From Halopseudomonas salina (GTDB taxonomy: Bacteria > Pseudomonadota > Gammaproteobacteria > Pseudomonadales > Pseudomonadaceae): a DNA stretch of 64,000 bases. The notes beneath the pieces are model-generated. The model had not been told where the DNA came from. It saw nothing but the letters and a program-made list of their open reading frames with translations, and did not search any database. Location: assembly GCF_008641105.1 (NCBI RefSeq), contig NZ_VTTI01000001.1, positions 662,385 through 726,384 of the forward strand. Reading direction: 5' to 3'. Positions 8,975 to 20,700 of this stretch are shown here, in pieces. The translations under genes were made by a program, and so were the position numbers. Numbering within the stretch: position 1 is the first letter of the stretch; every line of letters starts with the position of its first letter.

Positions 8975-9036
8975 GCTGTCCGTGGCGGGCTGCGGCTGAC
9001 GTTCCTGCGCAGTCTGCCGCGCATTCCGGAAAATGT

Positions 9037-9999
9037 CTACGCGACTGGCCGGGCCTCGAGCAGTTGCTGGATTTTATCCATCAGTTGGCCGCCTATATCT
9101 GTCTGATAGGCGTTGTCGATTTCGCGGATGCAGGTAGGGCTGGTGACGTTGATCTCGGTGAGGTAATCGCCGATCACATCCAGACCGACAAACAGCAGCC
9201 CGCGCTGGCGAAGGGAAGGGCCCACCTGTGTGGCTATCCAGCGATCGCGATCAGTCAGCGGGCGGGCCTCGCCGCGTCCGCCGGCAGCCAGATTGCCGCG
9301 GGTTTCGCCTTTCTGTGGAATGCGCGCCAGGCAATAGGGTACTGGTTCACCATCAATCATCAGGATGCGCTTGTCGCCGTCCTTGATCTCCGGCAAATAT
9401 TTTTGCGCCATGATCTGCTGTTGGCCGTGGCGGGTCAGGGTTTCGATAATCACGCTGAGGTTGCTATCGCCCTCGCGAATGCGAAAAATCATTGATCCGC
9501 CCATTCCTTCCAGCGGTTTGAGAATCACGTCACGGTGCTCGGCGATAAAAGAGCGCAGAATATCACCGCGACGGCTGACCAGGTTGGGGGGCGCGCACTC
9601 GGGGAATTGGGTCGCAAAGAGTTTTTCGTTGCAGTCGCGCAGGCTGGCCGGGCGATTGACTACCAGCACGCCGGCTCGCTCCGCTGCTTCGAGAATGTGC
9701 GTTGCATACAGAAATTCATCATCAAAGGGCGGATCCTTGCGCATCAGGATGACGTCCAGATCGGCCAGCGGCGCATGGGTGGGCTCGCCAAGGTCGAACC
9801 AGTGTTCGGGATCGGCGTGCACGCGCAGTGGTCGCACATGCCCCATCGCCTGGCCGTTGGCCAGATAGAGGTCCTGTGGTTCGAGGTAAAACAGCTCCCA
9901 GTCACGCATCTGGGCGGCCAGCAGCATGGCCAGTGAACTGTCTTTCTTGTAACTGATCGCATGGATGGGATCCATAACGATGCCAAGGCGAATATGCAT
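9037..9999 (-). CDS. gshB: Glutathione synthetase
   Basis: ATP-grasp enzyme of 320 residues joining gamma-glutamylcysteine and glycine. Motifs: RLGIVMDPIHAISYKKDSS at the N-terminus, FIAEHRDVILKPLEGMGGSM for the ATP-grasp loop, YLPEIKDGDKRILMIDGEP, and INVTSPTCIREID near the C-terminus for metal and substrate binding. The frame is open further upstream, but ATG 9999 gives the family's usual length (about 316) and N-terminus. It is the first gene of a long minus-strand run and divergent from pilG. The partner gshA is at 27.6 kb. Confidence 0.95.
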   Translation of the reverse strand: MHIRLGIVMDPIHAISYKKDSSLAMLLAAQMRDWELFYLEPQDLYLANGQAMGHVRPLRVHADPEHWFDLGEPTHAPLADLDVILMRKDPPFDDEFLYATHILEAAERAGVLVVNRPASLRDCNEKLFATQFPECAPPNLVSRRGDILRSFIAEHRDVILKPLEGMGGSMIFRIREGDSNLSVIIETLTRHGQQQIMAQKYLPEIKDGDKRILMIDGEPVPYCLARIPQKGETRGNLAAGGRGEARPLTDRDRWIATQVGPSLRQRGLLFVGLDVIGDYLTEINVTSPTCIREIDNAYQTDIGGQLMDKIQQLLEARPVA

Positions 10000-10252
10000 G
10001 GGGAGTCGGTCCGCTGAGTGGGGCATGGTGCGAAGGGAGTGTAACCTTGCGTAGCCTGCGGTGAAAGGTTGACTAATGCTGCGAGATGTCTCATATCTGA
10101 CGCCTCGCATTAGAAAAACAGATATACCTTGTTGCCAAATAGATTGGCTACGGAAACTGTGATAAAAGTACGCAGAAAGGGACAGAGTGTTTTGGCGCCG
10201 CCATATTGACGTAGACGCCGACGACTCACCATTAATAACAAGGGCTGGTCAA

Positions 10253-10666
10253 ATGGAAGAAAACTTCGAAAGCCTGAAAGTCATGGTCATTGACGACAGC
10301 AAAACCATTCGCAGAACCGCAGAAACCTTGCTCAAAAAGGTCGGTTGTACGGTTATCACAGCAGTAGATGGTTTTGATGCGTTGGCCAAGATTGCCGACA
10401 ACAACCCGGATATCATCTTCGTCGACATCATGATGCCACGACTTGATGGCTATCAGACCTGTGCCCTGATCAAGAACAACAGCGCCTTCCGCGGTACGCC
10501 AGTAATCATGCTGTCCAGCAAGGATGGCCTGTTCGACAAGGCCAAGGGGCGCATCGTCGGCTCTGATCAATATCTGACCAAGCCCTTCAGCAAGGAAGAG
10601 CTTCTGGGTGCCATCCGCGCTCATGTTCCGCAATCCGACGACCTAGCAGGTGCTTCGGAGGCCTGA
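10253..10666 (+). CDS. pilG: PilG, twitching motility response regulator
   Basis: Stand-alone CheY-like receiver of 137 residues. In P. aeruginosa PilG promotes pilus extension and cAMP signalling downstream of ChpA. The receiver signature is complete: acidic pair D14-D15, phospho-acceptor D58 in FVDIMMPRLDGYQ, and the KPFSKEEL lysine. I prefer ATG 10253, preceded by AAGGG at good spacing, over the GTG at 10187, because it gives the family's compact N-terminus. It is the first gene of pilGHIJK-chpABC. The region before it (10000-10252) must hold the operon promoter, but no convincing -35/-10 pair was identified. Confidence 0.96.
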   Translation: MEENFESLKVMVIDDSKTIRRTAETLLKKVGCTVITAVDGFDALAKIADNNPDIIFVDIMMPRLDGYQTCALIKNNSAFRGTPVIMLSSKDGLFDKAKGRIVGSDQYLTKPFSKEELLGAIRAHVPQSDDLAGASEA

Positions 10667-10700
10667 GCCTTCGCACCGTCAGCCATACCGGGGGAGCCAT

Positions 10701-11066
10701 ATGGCCCGAATACTTGTAGTAGATGATTCACCGACCGAGTTGTACAAGCTTACAGGCATGCTGGAAAAACACGGCTACGAAGTCTTGAAAGCAGAGAACG
10801 GTGCCGACGGCGTGGCACTGGCTCGTCAGGAAAAGCCTGATGCCGTATTGATGGATATTGTCATGCCGGGCCTCAACGGTTTTCAGGCGACCCGTCAATT
10901 GACCAAGGATGCCGAGACTGCGCATATCCCGGTGATCATCGTGACCACCAAGGATCAGGAAACTGACAAGGTGTGGGGCAAGCGTCAGGGCGCCAAAGAT
11001 TACCTGACCAAGCCAGTCGAGGAAGCCACCCTTATCAAGACGTTGAAGTCCGTGCTGGGAGCCTGA
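10701..11066 (+). CDS. pilH: PilH, twitching motility response regulator
   Basis: Second CheY-like receiver, 121 residues, thought to act as a phosphate sink or retraction-side regulator opposing PilG. D8-D9 and acceptor D52 (VLMDIVMPGLNGFQ) are present, with KPVEEATL at the conserved lysine. A strong GGGGGAG ribosome site directly precedes ATG 10701; the longer frame from 10650 only reflects open reading into the pilG end. It lies 34 bases after pilG. Confidence 0.96.
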   Translation: MARILVVDDSPTELYKLTGMLEKHGYEVLKAENGADGVALARQEKPDAVLMDIVMPGLNGFQATRQLTKDAETAHIPVIIVTTKDQETDKVWGKRQGAKDYLTKPVEEATLIKTLKSVLGA

Positions 11067-11079
11067 GGGCTCCTGACAC

Positions 11080-11646
11080 ATGCCGCATAACAACCAGAAC
11101 AGGCCCGGCATGGCAGAATCAATTCATCCTTTCGATACTCTCAGGCAGCTTGCGCAGCATTGCCGTAGTCAGGCCATGGGCCTGCCTGCGCAAGACGTTG
11201 TCAGTGAAACCTGGAGCGGTGTGGGCTTTCGGCTCGCCGGGCAAGCGATGGTCGCAGCCATGGGTGAGGTCGCCGAGATACTTCACGAGCCTCGCTACAC
11301 CGCCCTTCCGCGGGTCAAGAGCTGGGTTCGTGGCGTTGCCAACGTACGTGGTCGGCTGCTGCCGATCATCGATCTGAGCCGTTTCTTTGGTGCCAGCGTC
11401 AGTGCTCCGCGCAAGCAGCGGCGGGTGCTGGTGCTTGACCGTGACGGACTTTTTGTTGGCCTGTTGGTCGACGAATTGCTAGGTATGCAACATTTTCCAG
11501 TAACCAGCTTTACCACCGATGTGCCTGCAACGGATGAAGGGTTTCGGCCCTTCGTGGTGGGAGCGTATGTCCAGGACCAGGTCTCCCTGGTTTTCAACTT
11601 CAGGGCATTGGCGCGGGATCAGGCGTTTCTCGACGTAGCGATTTGA
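11080..11646 (+). CDS. pilI: PilI, CheW-like adaptor
   Basis: CheW-domain protein of 188 residues that couples the receptor PilJ to the kinase ChpA at the cell pole. CheW hallmarks are MGEVAEILHEPRYTALPRVK, VRGVANVRGRLLPIIDL and VLVLDRDGLFVGLLVDEL. The start at 11080 is favoured by a GAGGG site ten bases upstream; an internal ATG at 11110 would give a protein ten residues shorter, closer to the P. aeruginosa length. It follows pilH by 13 bases in the same transcript. Confidence 0.93.
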   Translation: MPHNNQNRPGMAESIHPFDTLRQLAQHCRSQAMGLPAQDVVSETWSGVGFRLAGQAMVAAMGEVAEILHEPRYTALPRVKSWVRGVANVRGRLLPIIDLSRFFGASVSAPRKQRRVLVLDRDGLFVGLLVDELLGMQHFPVTSFTTDVPATDEGFRPFVVGAYVQDQVSLVFNFRALARDQAFLDVAI

Positions 11647-11727
11647 TCAGGGGGCGACCGGATATTCCGGTAACGCGACAGACAAGAGCAAAAACAAGAA
11701 CCATGCGGTAGGCCAGGTAGGGGCCAG

Positions 11728-13767
11728 ATGATGAAAAAGTTCGATACCCAGATTTTCTCCGCAATGCGAAGCAATCGCACGATTACCGGTCTGTTCGCGG
11801 CCCTGGTACTGTCGCTGCTCTTGCTGTTCGTCAACTTCCTGTATCTCAACATTCAGAGCGGCTACGACACGGAATACATCGGCCACGCCGGTGAGCTGCG
11901 GGTACTCTCCCAGCAGATTTCCAAGTCGGCCAGTGAAGCCGCCACGGGAACGCCCGAGGCTTTCGGTCTGCTGCTGGACGCCCGTAACGACTTCCAGCGC
12001 CGCTGGGACTTCCTGACTCTGGGGCGCTCCGAGACCGGGCTGCCTTCAGCGCCGGCCGTGCTCGATGAGCAGGTCGCGCAGGTTCAGGGTAACTGGAACC
12101 GGGTGCGTACCAACGCCGACGAAATCCTGGCCAGCCAGCGCACCGTGTTGTCCCTGAACGATGTAGCCCTGACCCTTTCCGACACCATTCCCCAGCTGCA
12201 GGTGGAATACGAGGAAGTGGTGGATCTGCTTATTGCCAACCAGGCGCCGGCCGACCAGGTGGCGGTCGCCCAGCGACAGTCTCTGCTTGGTGAGCGGATT
12301 CTGAACGCGGTAAACCGCGTACTCGCCGGTGAAGAGGACGCGGTAATGGCGGCCGACAGTTTCGGCCGTGACGCCAGTTTGTTTGGTCGCGTTCTGCTCG
12401 GCATGCTCGAGGGTAATGCCAGCATGGGTATCACCCGGGTGTCGGACCCTGAGCTGGTGGGGCGTCTTAACGAGATTGCCGATCTGTTCCGCTTCGTATC
12501 CGATTCAGTCGACGAGATTCTGCTGACATCGCCTGAGTTGTACCAGGTGAGTCTGGCGGCGAATCAGATCTTCGCCGACTCGCAGCTGCTGCTCGATAAC
12601 GTGTCTGTACTGACACAGGGCTTTGAGGCGCGCAGCGATGCCCGCTGGATCAACACCCTGTTTGGTTACTTCCTGGGTATCGTGGCGTTGGGGTGTATTC
12701 TGTTGATCGGCCTGCAAATGACCCGTGAAACCCGCCGACGTCTGGCCGAGACTGCAGAAAAGAATGACAGGAACCAGGCGGCGATTTTGCGCTTGCTGGA
12801 CGAAATCGCCGATCTCGCTGACGGTGACCTGACAGCTGAGGCCACGGTGAGTGAGGACTTTACCGGCGCCATCGCCGACTCGATCAACTATACCATCGAC
12901 CAGTTGCGCGCACTTGTCGGCACAATCAACGACACCGCTCTGCAGGTATCGACCGCCGCCCAGGAAACCCAAGGAACAGCGATGCATCTGGCTGAGGCGT
13001 CCGAGCACCAGGCTCAGGAAATCGCCGGCGCCTCGGCAGCGGTGAACGAAATGGCCGTCTCGATTGACCAGGTATCGGCCAACGCCGCCGAGTCCTCCGC
13101 GGTAGCGGAGCGTTCGGTAGCCATCGCCAACAAGGGTAACGAGGTGGTGCAGAACACCATTACCGGCATGGATACCATTCGCGAGCAGATCCAGGACACC
13201 TCCAAGCGTATCAAGCGACTAGGTGAATCCTCCCAGGAAATTGGCGATATCGTCAGCCTGATCAACGACATTGCCGACCAGACCAACATTCTGGCTCTGA
13301 ACGCCGCAATCCAGGCCTCCATGGCCGGTGATGCGGGCCGCGGCTTCGCGGTGGTAGCGGATGAAGTACAGCGACTGGCGGAACGTTCCTCGGCTGCGAC
13401 CAAGCAGATCGAGGCTCTGGTGAAGACGATTCAGACCGACACAAACGAGGCAGTTATCTCGATGGAACAGACCACCTCCGAGGTAGTGCGCGGGGCTCGT
13501 CTGGCGCAGGACGCCGGTGTCGCACTGGAAGAAATCGAAAAGGTATCGACCAGTCTGGCAGCACTGATCCAGAACATCTCCAACGCGGCCCGTCAGCAGG
13601 CATCGTCTGCCGGTCACATTTCCAACACGATGAACGTGATCCAGGAAATCACTTCGCAGACATCCGCCGGTACCACAGCAACAGCTCGCAGCATTGGCGA
13701 CCTGGCAGCCCAGGCCGAATCGATGCGCAAGTCGGTCGACGGCTTCACCCTGCCACAGCAACTTTGA
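11728..13767 (+). CDS. pilJ: PilJ, methyl-accepting chemoreceptor of the Pil-Chp system
   Basis: Membrane chemoreceptor of 679 residues that senses retracted pilin or surface contact and controls ChpA. Order: membrane helix at about 19-41; a periplasmic region of two PilJ-type helical sensor domains to about 310; second helix ([17 protein letters not shown], about 312-329); a HAMP-like region ([14 protein letters not shown]); then a long cytoplasmic coiled coil with the receptor hairpin tip ([32 protein letters not shown]). Either of two consecutive ATGs (11728, 11731) may start; the second has better spacing to GGTAGGGG. No C-terminal CheR/CheB tether pentapeptide is seen; the protein ends GFTLPQQL. 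Confidence 0.95.
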   Translation: MMKKFDTQIFSAMRSNRTITGLFAALVLSLLLLFVNFLYLNIQSGYDTEYIGHAGELRVLSQQISKSASEAATGTPEAFGLLLDARNDFQRRWDFLTLGRSETGLPSAPAVLDEQVAQVQGNWNRVRTNADEILASQRTVLSLNDVALTLSDTIPQLQVEYEEVVDLLIANQAPADQVAVAQRQSLLGERILNAVNRVLAGEEDAVMAADSFGRDASLFGRVLLGMLEGNASMGITRVSDPELVGRLNEIADLFRFVSDSVDEILLTSPELYQVSLAANQIFADSQLLLDNVSVLTQGFEARSDARWINTLFGYFLGIVALGCILLIGLQMTRETRRRLAETAEKNDRNQAAILRLLDEIADLADGDLTAEATVSEDFTGAIADSINYTIDQLRALVGTINDTALQVSTAAQETQGTAMHLAEASEHQAQEIAGASAAVNEMAVSIDQVSANAAESSAVAERSVAIANKGNEVVQNTITGMDTIREQIQDTSKRIKRLGESSQEIGDIVSLINDIADQTNILALNAAIQASMAGDAGRGFAVVADEVQRLAERSSAATKQIEALVKTIQTDTNEAVISMEQTTSEVVRGARLAQDAGVALEEIEKVSTSLAALIQNISNAARQQASSAGHISNTMNVIQEITSQTSAGTTATARSIGDLAAQAESMRKSVDGFTLPQQL

Positions 13768-13808
13768 GATGGAGGCGCGGGTAGCCTTCAGGCTATCTGC
13801 ACCCCGCA

Positions 13809-14711
13809 ATGAGCAAGGGATACACAGTGCAGAGAACGCCGAACTGGTCATTACAGCAACTGCCGGAGATGGATACGCAGCAATTCCATCAATGGCAGGC
13901 GTTGCTTGAGGCGCGGACCGGGGTTTGCGTCACCGACCAGCGTCGGGTTTTTCTGCAGACCAGTCTGGGCACGCGTATGCGCGAACTGGAGATCGAGGAT
14001 TACCAGAGCTATTACGAGTACGTGACCCAGGGACCAGCCGGGGCAATCGAGTGGTCTGCCCTGATCGATCGTCTGACGGTGCGCGAGACCAGTTTCATGC
14101 GCCACCGTCCTTCCTTTGACCGTGTTCAGAGTCACCTCGAAGGACTTCTGGCCGCACGGGCAGCGGACCAACCGTTGCAACTGTGGAGTCTGGGCTGCGC
14201 CAGTGGCGAAGAAGCCTATTCCCTGGCGCTGATTACCGAGCAATGTCTGGTGGATGCTGCCGGCACGGTACCCGAGTATGCAATCTGGGCTACTGACATC
14301 AGTCTCAAGGCTCTGGAACAAGCGCGTGCTGCGCGTTATCCGGCCAGTCGAATGGGCGGCCTCACCGAGGCGGAAAAAAATCGCTGGATGCAGCCTGTCG
14401 ACGGCGACAAGCTGGAAATCCTGCCGGCACTGCGTGACCGAATCTGCTTTACCAGGCTGAATATCCTGGAACTGGCCCAGGCCCCCATACGGGACCTGGA
14501 TATCATATTCTGCCAGAACCTGCTCATCTACTTCCGACGCTGGCGCCGCCGCGACCTGCTCAACCTGTTGGCCAAAAAACTGGCGCCAGGTGGCATGCTG
14601 ATCATCGGATTGGGTGAAATAGTGGACTGGAACAACCCCCTGCTCGAGCGGGTACCCGATGATCGGGTACAGGCGTACGTGCGGCGGGTTTCTCACGAAA
14701 GTCTGGAGTGA
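13809..14711 (+). CDS. pilK: PilK, CheR-type chemoreceptor methyltransferase
   Basis: SAM-dependent glutamate methyltransferase of 300 residues predicted to methylate PilJ. The N-terminal CheR all-alpha domain (about 20-90) includes RRVFLQTSLGTRMREL. The catalytic domain shows TVRETSFMRH, SLGCASGEEAYSLAL for SAM binding, IWATDISLKALEQAR, and the CheR signature DIIFCQNLLIYFRRW. It is 41 bases after pilJ, and its stop lies two bases before the chpA ATG, indicating one transcript. chpB downstream is its antagonist. Confidence 0.94.
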   Translation: MSKGYTVQRTPNWSLQQLPEMDTQQFHQWQALLEARTGVCVTDQRRVFLQTSLGTRMRELEIEDYQSYYEYVTQGPAGAIEWSALIDRLTVRETSFMRHRPSFDRVQSHLEGLLAARAADQPLQLWSLGCASGEEAYSLALITEQCLVDAAGTVPEYAIWATDISLKALEQARAARYPASRMGGLTEAEKNRWMQPVDGDKLEILPALRDRICFTRLNILELAQAPIRDLDIIFCQNLLIYFRRWRRRDLLNLLAKKLAPGGMLIIGLGEIVDWNNPLLERVPDDRVQAYVRRVSHESLE

Positions 14712-14713
14712 CT

Positions 14714-17700
14714 ATGGGTGATCGGCATGATTATGTCGCCCTTGACTGGGTAAAAGGGGAGATTTCCGAGACGCTGAATCAAGCGCGTCAAGCCCTTGAA
14801 GCTTTTGTCGAGAATCCCGGGGATTCAACCCGGCTGCGTTTCTGCCTGACCTATATCCATCAGGTTCACGGCACGCTCCAGATGGTCGAGTTCTATGGCG
14901 CGGCGTTGCTTGCCGAAGAGATGGAAAAGCTGGCCCAGGCCCTGATGCACGGGACTACCAGCCGTGAGGGCGAGGCCCTCGACGTGTTGATGCAGGCGAT
15001 ACTCCAACTGCCCACCTATCTGGACCGCGTGCAGTCTGGACGCCGTGATTTGCCCCTGGTGTTGTTGCCGCTCTTGAACGATATGCGCACTGCCCGTGGC
15101 GAAAACCTGTTGTCGGAGAACGCGCTCTTCACCCCGGATGTGGATACAGGCAGTCCGGCGGACGGCGCCGAGCGCCTCGACAACTTTGCAGCCGACGAAA
15201 CAGTGCGGCAGTTGCGCAAACTGCGTCAGGCGATGCAGATAGCCCATGCCGGGATCATTCGAAATCAGGATATTGAGGCTAATGCCCGCCAGCTCGGTAA
15301 AGTATTTGCGCGTCTGCAAGGCCTTTGTCAGGGTTCTGCCCATGCCGATCTCTGGGCGGCCTATGCGGGCGTGGTCGAAGGCGTTGAGCATGGCACCATC
15401 GATGCGGGTGCCGCCATCAAGCAACTTTTACGTCAGGCTGATCGTGAAGTTCGACAATTGCTGGACCAGGGAGCGGCAGCGCTGGACACTCCGCCAGCTC
15501 CGGAATTATTGCGAAACCTCCTTTTTTACGTGGCGAAGAGCCCTGGTGGAAGCACGCGACTCGATGGCCTGAAGCAGCGCTACCAGCTCAAGGCCCTGCT
15601 CACCGAGGATGACATTGCCAACCAGGCAACGGGTTCTCGGTTGGTCGGTCCGGACCGCAGCGCCATGCAGTCGGTGGTAGAAGCTCTTGGGGAGGAGCTG
15701 CTGCAGGTAAAGGATAGTCTTGACCTGTTTGTACGCGGCGATCGCGCCCAGACCAGCGAGCTTGCGGCCCTGGTGCCGGCCATGAAGCAGATTGCTGATA
15801 CCCTGGCGATGCTTGGTCTGGGCCAGCCCCGGAGAGTGCTGCTGGAGCAGATAGAGCTGGTCGGACAGTTGGCCGGGGGCATGTCGACTATTAACGACTC
15901 GTCACTGATGGATGTGGCGGGAGGTCTGCTCTATGTAGAGGCAAGCCTGCACGGCATTCTCGGGATGGAACGAGAGCGCAGTGACGGGGCCGGCGCATCG
16001 CAGGGCAACGACATGCAGCGTCTGGCTGCCGCCCAGGATATGGTCCTGGTGCACCGGCAGGTGGTGCAGGAAGCGCGTAATGCGCTGGAGCAGAGTCGCG
16101 AGGCTATCAATGCTTTCATCATCAGCCAGTGGGACCATTCTCAGCTTGAGCCCGTAGCTGGGCTGCTTAACAGCGTGCGTGGTGGCCTGGAGATGCTGCC
16201 ATTGACGCAATGTGCAGCCATCATTGGCAATTGTCGGCGCTACGTGGTCGAGCAACTGCTCACCCCGAAAAAGATACCTGACTGGCCGGATCTTGATGCG
16301 CTGGCCGACGTGATAACCAGTGTGGATTACTACCTCGAGCGTCTCGCCGAGGACGACAGTGAGCGCGGTGACAATATTCTCGCGGTGGCGGCAGAGCGAC
16401 TTGTCGAACTCGACTACGGTCTTGGAACGTTAAGGCCTGAAGCCGCGGCCGTGAGCGTCGAAACGCTGCCCGAAACTGCCGCTGCAGATGACGGGACTGA
16501 TGCCGAGCAGTCTGACCTGGTTGTTGCAGAAACACTCGAAGCCCCTCCCGAAGAGCTGGATAGCATCGAAACCTCGCCAAGTCACGTGCCGCCTGGCATT
16601 GACGCCGCAGATCAGCCGCTGCCCGCTGACGAGGCTACCGACACAGCAGAGCCTGCCGGTGTCCAAGTGGCTGAAGAGGCCGAGGCCGAGGATGACGATT
16701 TCGATGCCGAACTGATCGAGATCTTTGTCGAAGAGGCTGGTGAAGTACTTGAGACGCTGACCGAATACACGCCGGTCTGGCAGGCGAACAATGATGACCA
16801 AAAGGCTCGGGCCGAGGTGCGCCGTGCTTTCCATACGCTCAAGGGCAGCGGGCGTATGGTCAAGGCCGGCATCATGGCGGAGCTTGCCTGGTCGGTCGAA
16901 AACATGCTCAACCGGGTCATTGATCGTAGCATTGACCTGACGCCTACGGTATTTGACGTCATCAATGCTGTCCGCGCCCTGATGCCTGAGTTGGTTGAGG
17001 ACTTTGCTCTCAGCAAGCAGCAGGATCTGCCGGAGGTTTCCCGTCTCGCCAGTGTGGCCGATGCATTGTCACGTGGTGAGTCGGCGGAAGAAGCCATGTT
17101 GGCCGGGCAGGAACAGGCGGAGAGCCTTGAAGAGCCGGACGAGAGCTCGTTCGAAGAGCCTGTTGAACAGGCGTCGGAGGCTTTGAGTGATACGCCATCC
17201 GATGACGAAGTGCTCGCAGATGCTTTGCCGCTTGCCGACGTGGATCTGGAAATCGAGCCCGAGCCCGAGCCCGAAGCTGATCACAATCAGGAAGTGGACC
17301 CCATACCCGCGAGCTCAGCGGGAGAAGAGTGGGACTCCGAGGCTGCTGCAGAAACGGCACAGGGTGGGCCAGAGGATTCGGATCAGACTGCGCCCGCTTT
17401 GCAGGCGATTGCGCTCGAGCACGGCCTGGATCCGGTATTGCTGGAGATTTTCAACAATGAAACCCAGTCTCATATTGAACAGATAAATGCGTTTATCGAC
17501 CAGTGTGAGCAGGGCCTGCCTCGTCCGGTTAGTGATGCATTGCAGCGCGCGTTACACACCCTCAAAGGCAGTGCGCACATGGCAGGCATTCAGCCAATTG
17601 CGGTGCTTGCCACGCCACTGGAAAAGCTCGCCAAGGACTTCAAGGCCAACCTGATTCCTGCCGACCATGCCCTGGTAGATCTGCTCAGCGCAGCGGTAAC

Positions 17701-20700
17701 GCTTTTCGAAGCTGGTGTAGCCCAACTCGAGACCAGCCCTGAACAGTCCCTTGAGGGCACCGATGCATTTTTACAGCGCCTTGACGATGTGTGGCGTCAG
17801 GGTCTTGCTGCGCGTGACAGCAGTCGTACCGACCTCGATGAGGGTGCGGCCCACGTCGGTCTATTGTCGATATTCCTGACCGAAGGAATCGACCAGCTTC
17901 TGGACGTTACCGATACGCTGGAGCTCTGGGAGAATGGTCAGGGCCCTGCTATCGACAGTCGCGAGCTGTGCCAGAGTCTGCGCGCGCTGGGCGAAGTGGC
18001 TGGCGATGTGGATCTGGGCATGATCGAGTCGCTTTGCCAAAAGCTTGAAGATACACACGAAGCGCTGATGACCGGTCGGATCGAACTGGGTCAGCGTGAA
18101 GTTGATGCGCTATTGGCTGCACATGAGCGCTTGATTGGCATGATGGATCAGGTGGCGGCCCACCAGCATATTCCGCCGGCTGATGAAGAGATTGCGGCGT
18201 TGCAGGCTTTACTGCCCGGTGCGCCATACACCCAGAAGCAGGTTCCTGAAGCCTCCGTGCAACCGCGCGCCTCTGCTGCGCCGCAAGCCACCTGGAATCC
18301 GCAGGCCGCGGGCACCGATGCCGAGCTGGTGGACATCTTCCTTGAGGAAGCTCAGGAAATTATCGACAGCGCTTCAGCGAGCCTGCAGAAGTGGATCGCC
18401 GATCCGGCTAATACACTTGCGGTCGAGTCCCTACAGCGCGACCTGCATACGCTCAAGGGCGGCGCCCGTATGGCGGAGATCCCGCCGATTGGCGACCTCG
18501 CCCACGAACTGGAATTTCTCTACGAAGGCCTGGGCAATCAGCGCTACCAGCCCAGCTCCGGTCTCAATGACCTGTTACATGCCTGCCATGATGATCTTGC
18601 CAACATGGTTGAAGGCGTTATGGCCGGCCGCCCGATCAGCGACGGTTCGGCATTGATCGCTGCCATAAAGGGCTATCGTGCACGGCCCGACCAACCGCCT
18701 CAGTTACCCGGTCACGGTGAGGTGGCTGCGTCGCAGCCAGAGCCGGAATCGGCGCCCGAGCAAGGCGCTTCAACCGAGACGCCGACTACCGACCCGCTGT
18801 TGGGCATGTTCCTGGAAGAGGCCCGCGAACTTGTTGCGCCCTGTGGTGAGCTGCTTGAGCGCATACCGGAAGACCCCGCGGCCGCCGATGAACTGGTACG
18901 GCGAGTCCAGACGCTCAAGGGCAGCGCACGTATGGCTGGCCAGAATGCATTGGCCGAGCAGAGCAAGGCACTGGAAAGCGCCCTGCAGGGCGGCAGCACC
19001 CAGCAGGAACAGCTGAAAACGCAATTGCAGGGCCTGCATGAAGCTCTGGATACCCTGGGCGGCGGCGTTGAGCCCGGCCCGGCGGACTGGTCGATGCCCA
19101 ATATGCCCGCCGTGGCCGCTTCTGCACCTGCGCCTGTGGATGCTCTGGGTGCGCCGCAGGAAGCACCGGCAGCGCCCCGCCAGACACTGGCAGCGGTAAA
19201 AGACATATTGCAACAGGCCATGGCGGCCAGCGAAACCAGCGACGAAGATCAGTCGGCCCGCATCAGTGGCCAGGAGACGGTAAAGGTCTCGGCCAAACTG
19301 CTTGAGGAGCTGGTCAACCTGGCAGGTGAGACATCGATTTTCCGCGGTCGTATCGAACAGCAGGTCAACGATCTGGCGCATACCCTGCAGGATGTCGACA
19401 GCACAATTGAGCGGGTTCGTGACCAGTTGCGGCGGCTCGATATGGAAACCCAGGCGCAGATTCTGTCGCGTCACCAGGAGGAAATCGAACAGGCATACGA
19501 GGACTTCGACCCATTGGAGATGGACCGCTACTCCCAGTTGCAGCAGCTCTCGCGCTCACTGTTCGAGTCCGCATCCGACCTTCTGGATCTGAAGGAAACC
19601 CTGGCAGCCAAGAGCCGTGATGCGGAAACGCTCCTGTTGCAACAGGCGCGCGTGAATACCGAGCTGCAGGAAGGTCTGATGCGTACGCGCATGGTGCCGT
19701 TCGAACGATTGCTGCCACGTATGCGACGGGTGGTGCGCCAGGTCGCCAGTGAAGTGGGCAAGCAGGTGAGTCTGGAGATCGGCAGCGCAGAAGGCGAAAT
19801 GGATCGCAGCGTGCTCGAGCGCATGATCGGGCCGCTGGAACACATGCTGCGCAACGCCGTGGATCACGGCATCGAATTACCCGAGGTTCGCCAGGATAAA
19901 GGCAAGCCTGAGGTGGGCCGCATAACTCTGGATCTGCAGCGTCAGGGAGGAGAAATTGTTCTGCTGCTCTCTGATGATGGTGCGGGTATCAATCTCGACG
20001 CTGTACGACGCAAAGCTATCGAACGGGGTCTGATGGATGCGGATGCCGAATTGACCGATCAGGAGGTGCTGCAGTTCATCCTCGAGGCCGGCTTCTCGAC
20101 GGCGGACAAGATTACCCAGATTTCCGGCCGCGGTGTGGGCATGGACGTGGTCAACTCGGAAGTCAAACAGCTCGGCGGTAGCATGAGCCTGGATAGTCGT
20201 TCGGGCAAAGGCAGCACCTTCACTATTCGCCTGCCCTTTACCGTGTCGGTCAACCGGGCACTTATGGTGTATTCCGGGGACGACCTGTACGCCATACCAT
20301 TGAACACCATCGAGGGCATCGTGCGGGTATCCGGCTATGAGCTGGAAGCCTATTACGCCCCCGATGCACCGCCATTCGAGTACGCCGGCAAACAGTATGA
20401 CCTGCGGTATCTCGGCGATCTGCTCGTCACGGGTCAGCAGCCGCGCCTAAGTGGGCACAGTCTTCCTCTGCCCGTCATCCTGGTGCGCGGTGCAGAGCAT
20501 ACCGTGGCCGTTCAGGTAGATGCGCTGGCCGGTTCCCGCGAGATCGTGGTAAAGAGTGTCGGCAAGCAATTTGCGGTAGTTCCGGGTATCGCCGGTGCAA
20601 CCATTCTGGGTGACGGACGGGTGGTGGTGATTCTCGATCTCCTCGCGATCATTCGCGCCCGGCAGGCATTGCAATCTCAGCAACGTCTGGCCGCCGAACG

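Noticed and set aside
10000..10110. Upstream extension of gshB
   Set aside because: The extra 37 residues are unlike glutathione synthetases, and the segment is needed for the divergent pilG promoter.
13851..14696. A 281-codon antisense frame across pilK
   Set aside because: pilK carries full CheR motifs, and the antisense product has no recognisable feature.
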